Source: Candidatus Methanoplasma sp.
Lineage (GTDB): Archaea > Thermoplasmatota > Thermoplasmata > Methanomassiliicoccales > Methanomethylophilaceae
Length of the DNA stretch: 13,853 nucleotides
Assembly (NCBI GenBank): GCA_031288985.1
Contig: JAITQH010000009.1
Coordinates: 1 to 13,853, forward strand
Reading direction: 5' to 3'
The notes under the pieces are model-generated. The model was not told where the DNA came from, ran no database searches, and saw only the letters and a list, made by a program, of their open reading frames with translations. The stretch's first letter is position 1; each line of letters opens with the position of its first letter. Shown in pieces: positions 7,737 to 13,135 of the stretch. The translations under genes and the position numbers were made by a program.

Positions 7737-8705
7737 TTAAATTTGGACGCGGCCGTCTGTTCCTGCAACAGGCCGGATCGGATCCGGGCGGAAGAACGCG
7801 TTTCCGGGGCAGTTGTCTTTTATGTATTCTCTGAGCGCGGCCGCGACGAACTCGGCAAGCTTCACGGGGACTGCGTTCCCTATCATCTGCTCCCTGTCCG
7901 TCTTGGACCCCATCCACTCGAACGTCGGAGGGAACGTCTGTATGAGCGACCTTTCGAGCGTGTTCAGCGCGCGGACGCCCTCCGTCGGAGCGGAATCTCC
8001 GGCGTGGCCACGATACCCTTTCGGCACGGGTCTGTTTACACCTCTCATAGTCGGGGCCGGCTCGTCAATGGAGAACACGGCGCGCCTTGAGTAGTTGCGC
8101 GGATGTCTGTAATAATGCTCGAAACCGGGAGAGCCTCCGAAATACTCCCTCAGCGTGAGCGGTTTCTCCCCGAGGCCGCGATCAATGTGTCCGTCGGCGA
8201 ACCCGTCCTCCTATCCTTGGGCGCCGACGCATATGAACCTCTTGCGTTTTTGCGGGACGCCGCAGAGGCTGGCGTCCAACACGCGTTCCGTGAGGCCGTA
8301 TCCTGCGTCCTTGAACACTTTCCTTGCTTCGGCGTATGCTTCGCTCTTGGATGACCGGCCTACATTCTCCATGACGAAGAATGGCGGTTTGACGGCCGCC
8401 ACTATCATGGCGTAGCGCTTCGTCAGCGAAGCGCGGTCCGACTCCACCCTTTTACCTGCCGCCGAGAAGTCCTGGCACGGCGGACCTCCTATTATCACGT
8501 CGGGAGAGTCGTCTTTTATCAGCCTTGCGGCGGCATCCGCGTCGGAAAGGTCGGCCTTCCTCACAGGATGATTGAAATTCTTTTCGTAACACGCTATCGC
8601 GGCGTCCCAATACTCATAGGCGGCGACCATTTCGAACCCGGCGTTCATGAACCCGAGCGACATCCCTCCGCATCCTGAAAACAGCTCCACCGCACGCATT
8701 CGCAT
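7737..8705 (-). CDS. DNA (cytosine-5) methyltransferase with an in-frame TAG at codon 165
   Basis: Transfers methyl from S-adenosylmethionine to cytosine C5 in DNA. One frame runs 323 codons with a single TAG (8211-8213), and conserved motifs lie on both sides. Before it: motif I AVELFSGCGG (5-14), motif IV GGPPCQ with catalytic Cys77, motif VI ENV (113-115), motif VIII QKRKRF (152-157). After it: a short target-recognition segment, motif IX VRALNTLERSLIQTFP (about 244-259) and motif X IGNAVP. I checked the codons across the join; there is no frameshift. The 322-residue length fits a small C5 enzyme. The TAG may encode pyrrolysine or be a nonsense mutation; without readthrough only a 164-residue fragment lacking motifs IX-X forms. 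Met3 (8699) is a likely true start, with GGGGA better spaced. No partner nuclease adjoins, so it may be an orphan enzyme. Confidence 0.87.
8211..8213 (-). other. In-frame UAG codon, candidate pyrrolysine position
   Basis: The codon follows VGAQG, just after motif VIII, and precedes EDGFADGH at the start of the variable recognition region. It is one base from GAG (Glu), CAG (Gln) or AAG (Lys). No other gene in the window ends in TAG (10 TGA, 5 TAA), as expected where UAG is reassigned or avoided. I see no strong hairpin right after it, though archaeal pyrrolysine insertion does not generally need one. Confidence 0.5.
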
Positions 8706-8732
8706 ATCCCCGACATCCTGCAGTGCGCAAGG

Positions 8733-8740
8733 CCTATATG
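8733..8740 (-). promoter_or_regulatory. TATA box of the cytosine methyltransferase gene
   Basis: CATATAGG on the minus strand, centred about 31 bases ahead of the first possible ATG and 37 ahead of Met3. A start site about 25 bases on gives a leader of only a few bases, supporting independent transcription from rpl11. Confidence 0.45.
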
Positions 8741-8782
8741 GGGATGCGGTCGAAAGATCGGCTCGGTGCGGAGCGCGGCGGT

Positions 8783-8816
8783 AAAAAGCGGTCGCGGGCG
8801 GGCCGGAGGCCCGCCC
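8783..8816 (-). terminator. GC hairpin plus T5 after rpl11
   Basis: A perfect nine-base stem (GGGCGGGCC with GGCCCGCCC) around a three-base loop, 14 bases past the rpl11 stop, followed within ten bases by TTTTT. It marks the end of the secE-spt5-rpl11 transcript and so the break in the usual stalk gene cluster. Confidence 0.65.
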
Positions 8817-8829
8817 AAAAAAGTTTCTT

Positions 8830-9315
8830 TCAGTTGTAGGGTTTGGCGAACTGCTCGTCGTATTTTCCGGCCTTCAGATCTTTCTGGAAGGCTTTCGGTT
8901 CCTTCCCGTCGATGCTGATGCCTATGCTGACGCAAGCTCCGGCAACCTCGCTGACGCGGGCCTGCTCGGTCGCGCCGAGGAGGCTGTCCTGCTTCATCTC
9001 GGCGATCTTCCTGGCTTGGCTGATGGTCATGTCGGCGACCTTCGTGGTCCTCGCGTTGCTGGATCCGCTTGCCAGTCCCAGTTCGGATTTGACGAGCGCG
9101 GCCATGGACGGCGTGCCGACCTTGATCTCGAACGTCTTGTTGTCGTTTATGATGATCTTCACAGGCACTTTCATCCCTGCGAAGGCCTTCGTCTTCTCGT
9201 TTATCTTGGCGATTACCTCGCCCGTGTTCACTCCTTTCGGTCCGAGTGCGGGGCCGAGAGGGGGTCCTGCGGTGGCCTTTCCTCCGTCTATCAGTGCCTC
9301 AACAGTGTCTACCAT
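8830..9315 (-). CDS. rpl11: Large-subunit ribosomal protein L11
   Basis: Binds the GTPase-associated region of 23S rRNA beside P0. The 161-residue protein has the family hallmark ATAGPPLGPALGPKGVN at residues 14-30 and the C-terminal rRNA-binding domain with the TISQARKIAEMK segment. The length fits archaeal L11. It starts three bases after the spt5 stop, with its ribosome binding site GGAG inside the end of spt5, so translation is tightly linked. It ends in TGA before a strong hairpin. In many euryarchaea rpl1 would follow directly; here a methyltransferase and a carbonic anhydrase intervene. Confidence 0.97.
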   Translation of the reverse strand: MVDTVEALIDGGKATAGPPLGPALGPKGVNTGEVIAKINEKTKAFAGMKVPVKIIINDNKTFEIKVGTPSMAALVKSELGLASGSSNARTTKVADMTISQARKIAEMKQDSLLGATEQARVSEVAGACVSIGISIDGKEPKAFQKDLKAGKYDEQFAKPYN

Positions 9316-9318
9316 TGC

Positions 9319-10128
9319 TTATTTCTCCTTTTCAATGACTCTTACGCTGTCACCCTTGACGGTGACCGGGATCGGCACCATTGCCTCGATGAGTTCGACT
9401 GTGATCTCTTCTTTGCTCTGGTCGATCTGCTGTACTCTTGCGATCTCGCCCTTGAACGGTCCGTTGACCAGTTCGACGAGGTCGCCTTCCACTATCCCTA
9501 TGACCGTGGACACCGGCACGAGGTAGTGGCTTATCTCCTCTATGTCGGTCTCTCCGTCCACGAACGAGCGTGCTTTCCTTATGTCCCGGGTCTTCTCGCG
9601 GAGGCGGTCGGTGTTCATTCCTTCCACGAACACGTATCCTCTGAGGCCCGCCGGGCTGAAGATCGCGTAGATGTCCTTCTCGCCGACGTTCGCTTTGGAC
9701 GCCAGGCTGTCGGCCACGCTCTTCTCCTGATCCATCTGCGTCTTGAGGACCAGGATGGATTGTCTTGCCACTGCGGCAAACTTTATCTCGTCGCTTCCCG
9801 CCCTTATGGCTATCTCAACTTCGTCGCCGTATCTGGCGCCTTTGGGGCATATGACCTCCAGCTTGAGTTCCTTTTCGGAATTCCCATGGATGTCCACGTC
9901 CGCCTCCCTTTTGGAACGGTAATTGCTCCAGATCTCTCCGGAGGAGTCGTAGAGGGCGACGTTCCACTCGGGCGCGTTGTCCGAGTCCGGCCCGGTCGCG
10001 ATGTCGAATGTCAGGGTCGTGCTTCGGCCGCCCACCTTGAAACTCCAAAACACTGCGCTGCCGGCGCGGACGTCTTTCGATCCTCCCTCTCCGGTTATGC
10101 GGGCGTCTCCTGCGATCTTGTCTGACAT
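9319..10128 (-). CDS. spt5: Transcription elongation factor Spt5 (NusG family) with an extra N-terminal beta-rich domain
   Basis: Binds the RNA polymerase clamp, increases processivity and helps couple transcription to translation. The NGN domain lies at about 123-205 (SILVLKTQMDQEKSVADSL, then LRGYVFVEG) and the KOW domain at about 210-265 (VEGDLVELVNGPFKGEIARV). Archaeal Spt5 is usually about 150 residues; this one has 269. Residues 1-115 look like a beta sandwich: alternating strands, AVFWSFKVGG, EWNVALYDSSGEIW, and KLEVICPKGARYGDEVEI. The last resembles the strand pattern of NEW3-type immunoglobulin-like domains. The frame is continuous and the upstream GGAGA six bases before the ATG supports the long form. 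It lies 19 bases after secE and three before rpl11. The elongation role is firm; the fold of the extension is inference. Confidence 0.94.
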   Translation of the reverse strand: MSDKIAGDARITGEGGSKDVRAGSAVFWSFKVGGRSTTLTFDIATGPDSDNAPEWNVALYDSSGEIWSNYRSKREADVDIHGNSEKELKLEVICPKGARYGDEVEIAIRAGSDEIKFAAVARQSILVLKTQMDQEKSVADSLASKANVGEKDIYAIFSPAGLRGYVFVEGMNTDRLREKTRDIRKARSFVDGETDIEEISHYLVPVSTVIGIVEGDLVELVNGPFKGEIARVQQIDQSKEEITVELIEAMVPIPVTVKGDSVRVIEKEK

Positions 10129-10147
10129 GTTGATTCTCCGTTGGGTC

Positions 10148-10372
10148 TCAGAAGTACTTCGGAAGGTAGACCATGATCCACATTATGGCAAAGCCCACGG
10201 CTCCGAGCACCACCATGCCGAGCGCCGCTATGTATGCGCTCTTCTTGTACTCTTCTCTGGTGGGCGTGCGGGCCATTTTGAGGATTCTTCCGTACTTTCC
10301 TTTGCCCATGTTCTTGAACGCGGACTCTATGTCGTCCTGGAACTCCTCGGCCCTGCTTTCCTCTTCCGTCAT
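10148..10372 (-). CDS. secE: Preprotein translocase subunit SecE (Sec61 gamma)
   Basis: Clamps the SecY channel in the membrane. The 74-residue product has an acidic, amphipathic N-terminal helix, the conserved cytoplasmic helix with RILKMARTPTREEYKKSA (about 29-46), and one transmembrane helix at about 48-70 ending in YLPKYF. Length and layout are those of archaeal SecE. GGAAGG lies about eight bases before the ATG. It leads the secE-spt5-rpl11 operon, a conserved archaeal order. The leader upstream holds a long imperfect inverted repeat. Confidence 0.95.
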   Translation of the reverse strand: MTEEESRAEEFQDDIESAFKNMGKGKYGRILKMARTPTREEYKKSAYIAALGMVVLGAVGFAIMWIMVYLPKYF

Positions 10373-10388
10373 ATTCGGTCCTTCCTTG

Positions 10389-10414
10389 GCATGCCGAGGG
10401 ATCCCCCGGCGTGC
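10389..10414 (-). promoter_or_regulatory. Imperfect inverted repeat in the secE leader
   Basis: Twelve-base arms (10389-10400 and 10403-10414) around a two-base centre. In the minus-strand RNA the arms pair with one C-A mismatch and one G-U, opening a few bases at the tip for a loop. It sits about 17-42 bases ahead of the secE ATG. It could be a control hairpin for the secE-spt5-rpl11 transcript or a protein-binding palindrome; function unknown. Confidence 0.35.
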
Positions 10415-10463
10415 GGTCTTGCTCTTTCGTTACCACTGAAGGCAACAATTGAATATTCCCCTT

Positions 10464-10471
10464 AGATAAAA
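10464..10471 (-). promoter_or_regulatory. TATA box of the secE-spt5-rpl11 operon
   Basis: TTTTATCT on the minus strand. Start about 25 bases on, near 10440, would give a leader of roughly 65 bases containing the inverted repeat. It is an imperfect box but the best in the interval. Confidence 0.45.
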
Positions 10472-10478
10472 CACCGTC

Positions 10479-11726
10479 TTAAAGATTTCGGTCGGGCGCC
10501 GCGTTCCGCCCGGTGATGCGCTCGCGTATCGCCAGGATGACCATGACGGCCGTTGCCAGCAGCGCGAGGTTCTTCGCCAATATCAGGGACATGCCGGGAA
10601 CTGTGAGTCCTTCCCCGTTGAGGAAGAATGCGTTGACGGCAAAGTCGGCCTGCAGCAGAACGATCGTTGCGGCAAGGAGTATGGCTGCGATCCTTCTCCG
10701 GCGGATGTCGGGAAACACCGCCGGCAAGAAGGCGGCCAACGGGATGATCCATATGAGATATTGCCCGGAGAACACCTTGCTTCCCAGCATGAATATCACC
10801 ATCGCCAGGAACAGCGTCGCGCCGAACAGCGCCCTGCGGTTGTCCTCCGTGTTGCGGCCGTTCTTCCGGATCTTCAGGAAAAGATGCGCCGTGAATGCGT
10901 ACAGCAACAGCAGCATGGCGGCCATTATTGGCAGCACCACCCCCGCCGCGGCGTCCGGGATCGGACCCGCCATGTTGTCCGAGCCGTACGTGAAGACCCA
11001 CTCGGCCTCGGTGGCGCCCGCCAGCGAAAAGGGGTATATCAGCGAGGCGGCGAACGACTCTATCTGGAGCGGACGGCCCGAGTGATAGGAGATGAAGAAC
11101 GTCGCCGCGTCGGGATCGGTGATCAGCAGAGGCAGGAATATCGCCAGCGCGACGCCGAAATACAGAGCCGTCCCCTTGGCCGCCCCTTTCCAGTCGCGGC
11201 CCGTCAGCATCGGTATGAGGAATATCGGCATCAATATCGCCGGGTACAGCTTGGTCATGGTCGCCAGAGACAGGACGATCCACGCCAGGGCGTACCTTTT
11301 GGTCACGTAGCAGTAGATGGCCAGCAGCGTGAGGACCGCAGGGAATATGTCATATCTGTCCAACACGAACTCGAGCATCAGCAGCATGCCTACGGCGTAC
11401 AGGGTCATGGCCGCATGTTGGCTCTGGTTGAATTTCTTTGCGAGCTTCGCAGTGTACACCAAACCTATCACAAAAAATATGAATGCCTCCGCCGCGAACG
11501 CCGTCTCGTACCCTCCGGGCGTCGAAGAGATCAGTTTCGGCAGGCCGAAGAACACCGCCGCCAACGGCGGATACTCCATCGTGGACGGAAGGCCGTCTGC
11601 GAAGAACTCCATGTAGTTCTCCGTTTCGGACTTCACGCCCGTGACGGCCACCGCCGCGAGAAAAGCGGCCGCGGCGATCAGGAACAATACTATGAATGGC
11701 GTCTGACTGTATTGTGTCGCCTTCAT
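10479..11726 (-). CDS. GT-C membrane glycosyltransferase, GT87/DUF2029-like
   Basis: Likely transfers a sugar from a polyprenyl-phosphate donor on the outer face of the membrane, in glycolipid or glycoprotein synthesis. The 415-residue protein has about ten or more transmembrane segments from residue 11 on. Signature points: EYPPL (51-55), LDRYDIFPA (122-130), TKLYP (158-162), YHSGRPLQIES (214-224) and SKVFSGQYLIWIIPL (316-330), a set typical of DUF2029/GT87 and related GT-C enzymes. Acidic Glu39 in the first outer loop (ENYMEFF) could be the catalytic acid equivalent. The ATG follows an AT-rich element (11749-11756) by about 25 bases, so the mRNA is probably leaderless. It is transcribed away from the UPF0147 operon. 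Substrate unknown. Confidence 0.83.
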   Translation of the reverse strand: MKATQYSQTPFIVLFLIAAAAFLAAVAVTGVKSETENYMEFFADGLPSTMEYPPLAAVFFGLPKLISSTPGGYETAFAAEAFIFFVIGLVYTAKLAKKFNQSQHAAMTLYAVGMLLMLEFVLDRYDIFPAVLTLLAIYCYVTKRYALAWIVLSLATMTKLYPAILMPIFLIPMLTGRDWKGAAKGTALYFGVALAIFLPLLITDPDAATFFISYHSGRPLQIESFAASLIYPFSLAGATEAEWVFTYGSDNMAGPIPDAAAGVVLPIMAAMLLLLYAFTAHLFLKIRKNGRNTEDNRRALFGATLFLAMVIFMLGSKVFSGQYLIWIIPLAAFLPAVFPDIRRRRIAAILLAATIVLLQADFAVNAFFLNGEGLTVPGMSLILAKNLALLATAVMVILAIRERITGRNAAPDRNL

Positions 11727-11769
11727 CGCCCACAGAACGCTTGGTGCGCAAATAAGGTTATCGGAAGGG

Positions 11770-11808
11770 CGGAGGCGGCTTCCCGGCGAGAAAAGAGGTA
11801 CGCCTCCG
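11770..11808. repeat. Inverted repeat between divergent promoters
   Basis: Perfect eight-base arms CGGAGGCG (11770-11777) and CGCCTCCG (11801-11808) separated by 23 bases. They lie between the glycosyltransferase promoter area and the TATA box of the plus-strand operon. It could be an operator for either; in this GC-rich sequence it may also be chance. Confidence 0.3.
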
Positions 11809-11826
11809 GCGGCGCCTCAGCCAACC

Positions 11827-11834
11827 ATTATATA
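11827..11834 (+). promoter_or_regulatory. TATA box of the plus-strand two-gene operon
   Basis: ATTATATA, with start expected near 11855-11860. The leader of about 20-25 bases contains the ribosome binding site GGGGTGA six bases ahead of the first ATG. Confidence 0.65.
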
Positions 11835-11878
11835 CAGGTTCCCTGTTCGGTAACGTATTCCTGCATGGGGTGACAACA

Positions 11879-12043
11879 ATGGAAGAGCTTTTATGCAACG
11901 TTGAATTGGTTAAGGACAACAACGACTTCGTCGCCAAAATCCAGAGTGACATCGGCGGCATCCGGGAGTATAAATCCCCCAATTTCGAAGAAGTCTTGGA
12001 ACAGTTGATGATCGACCTTCAGGAAGAGTTCGAATCCATCTGA
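11879..12043 (+). CDS. 54-residue acidic protein upstream of the UPF0147 gene
   Basis: I do not recognise the family. The frame (MEELLCNVELVKDNNDFVAK...) is 54 residues, acidic, without a membrane segment. It shows a predicted strand-rich first half (CNVELV, FVAKIQS, IGGIREY) and a helix FEEVLEQLMIDLQEEFESI at the end. Support for a real gene: a clear TATA box, GGGGTGA at good spacing, and a downstream partner 16 bases away with its own GAGGAGG. The small size and strand-strand-strand-helix pattern suggest a compact folded domain. Cotranscription with UPF0147 suggests a shared process, which is unknown. Confidence 0.75.
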   Translation: MEELLCNVELVKDNNDFVAKIQSDIGGIREYKSPNFEEVLEQLMIDLQEEFESI

Positions 12044-12059
12044 AGAGGAGGAATGCCTT

Positions 12060-12323
12060 ATGGCAGACAAAACCAAACAAGTGAAACAAGTACTCGACGT
12101 GCTCGACAATTTGTCGGAAGACACGTCTGTCCCGAGAAACATCAGGAAAGGAGCGACGGACGCCAAGGTGCGCCTGCTCGACGAAAAGAATGCAATGGAC
12201 GTAAGGGCCACCAGCGCCATAATCATCCTGGACGACCTTGCGAACGACCCCAACATACCCCTCCATGGAAGGACCCTCATCTGGAACGCGATAAGCCAGC
12301 TTGAGGTTCTCAGCCAGAGCTGA
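12060..12323 (+). CDS. UPF0147 family archaeal protein
   Basis: Conserved archaeal protein of unknown function. The 87-residue length and sequence match the family: the VLDVLDNLSEDTSVPRNIRK segment, then KGATDAKVRLLDE, and DLANDPNIPLHGRTLIWNAIS near the end. It is almost entirely helical, with no membrane segment. GAGGAGG lies eight bases before the ATG, 16 bases after the stop of the 54-residue gene. Stop is TGA, with T-rich sequence right behind it (12327-12339) that probably terminates the transcript before it meets guaAA coming the other way. Confidence 0.9.
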   Translation: MADKTKQVKQVLDVLDNLSEDTSVPRNIRKGATDAKVRLLDEKNAMDVRATSAIIILDDLANDPNIPLHGRTLIWNAISQLEVLSQS

Positions 12324-12350
12324 GGTTTTTGAACTTTTGTCCGGGGAAGG
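12324..12350 (+). terminator. T-rich stretch between converging genes
   Basis: Only 27 bases separate the UPF0147 stop from the guaAA stop. The plus strand here reads GGTTTTTGAACTTTTG, an oligo-T signal suited to ending the plus-strand operon. On the other strand there is no T run. Confidence 0.4.
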
Positions 12351-12923
12351 TCATCTTCTCTCGGATATGATGTCCAAGAAGTTCCGGAATATCTGCGGAC
12401 CGTTCTCTGTGTTCTCCACTTCCGGGTGGAACTGAACCCCGTATATCGGGCGGGTGAGCGAACGGACCGCCTCCACCGGACATGTGTCCGACGACGCGGT
12501 CACGACGAATCCCGGCGGGACGGTCTTGACCTCGTCGTTGTGGGAGGCCCACACGTTGAACTCCGAAGGAAGGTTGCGGAAAAGATCCGTATGGTCGCTT
12601 ACTTTCAGCCCCACCTTCCCGAACTCCGGGTTCACTCCCGGCCCCAAGGATCCGCCGAAGTGCTCCGACAGGAACTGCATCCCGGCGCATATGCCCAAGA
12701 TCGGGTATTCCGCCTTGTCGAGATATTCTGCGTTGCTGCCCATGCGTCCTGCGTCCGACGCAACGCTGGGCGCTCCGCCGGACAGCACCAGACCGTCAAG
12801 GTCCGCCAATTCGGAGAACGGAGTCGTGTTCGGGACGATCTTTGCGTCGACCCCAAGATACTTCAGAACCCGCCACTCGCGGTGGGTCCACTGGCCTCCG
12901 TTGTCCACGACATAGACTCGCAT
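12351..12923 (-). CDS. guaAA: GMP synthase glutamine amidotransferase subunit (subunit A)
   Basis: Releases ammonia from glutamine for the ATP-pyrophosphatase subunit that turns XMP into GMP. The 190-residue length is that of the separate archaeal subunit. The class I glutaminase triad is complete: Cys79 in GICAGMQ, His166 and Glu168 in QFHPEVE. The N-terminus VYVVDNGGQWTHREWR is typical of the family. The synthetase subunit is not in the window. A TATA box (TTTATATC, 12945-12952) is centred about 26 bases before the ATG, so the mRNA is probably leaderless. It converges on the UPF0147 operon. Confidence 0.96.
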   Translation of the reverse strand: MRVYVVDNGGQWTHREWRVLKYLGVDAKIVPNTTPFSELADLDGLVLSGGAPSVASDAGRMGSNAEYLDKAEYPILGICAGMQFLSEHFGGSLGPGVNPEFGKVGLKVSDHTDLFRNLPSEFNVWASHNDEVKTVPPGFVVTASSDTCPVEAVRSLTRPIYGVQFHPEVENTENGPQIFRNFLDIISERR

Positions 12924-12944
12924 GAACGGTCAACTGCGGTGCCC

Positions 12945-12952
12945 GATATAAA
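12945..12952 (-). promoter_or_regulatory. TATA box of guaAA
   Basis: TTTATATC on the minus strand, centred about 26 bases ahead of the start codon; transcription would begin at or next to the ATG. Confidence 0.7.
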
Positions 12953-13135
12953 TATGACGCGAAACCATCGCCGCCTTGACTGTGCGGTTCTGTTATTCGC
13001 ATTCACAAGATTTGACTCGGTTTGAACGGGTTGGATCCGGCAATCGTTGCCTGCCTTTTTCCACCATCGATCAATTTGGCAGACGACTTTTGTTGAATTG
13101 ATGATTGATTGACCTGATGAATGCGTGCATTGCCG

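Noticed and set aside
8079..8210. Frameshift between two methyltransferase fragments
   Set aside because: Codon-by-codon reading shows both halves in the same frame; the only interruption is the single TAG.
8195..8215. GGAGG next to the TAG as a restart site for a separate C-terminal polypeptide
   Set aside because: There is no in-frame ATG at suitable spacing; the first GTG is 45 codons on, beyond conserved recognition-region sequence.
9016..10125. 369-codon plus-strand frame opposite spt5 and the end of rpl11
   Set aside because: Antisense to well-identified conserved genes; no start signal or family resemblance.
10761..11873. 370-codon plus-strand frame opposite the glycosyltransferase gene
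   Set aside because: Arg/Gln/His-rich translation with no motif, opposite a clear multi-pass membrane protein; a GC-codon shadow.
13039..13060. GGCAA-TCG-TTGCC hairpin followed by T5 on the plus strand
   Set aside because: It looks like a terminator, but no plus-strand gene lies upstream of it; the arms are only five bases, so chance is likely.
12953..13135. tRNA or attachment site between guaAA and the Fic gene
   Set aside because: I looked for a cloverleaf and for direct repeats. Only short ATTGA-type repeats near 13093-13111 are present, with no acceptor or T-arm pattern.
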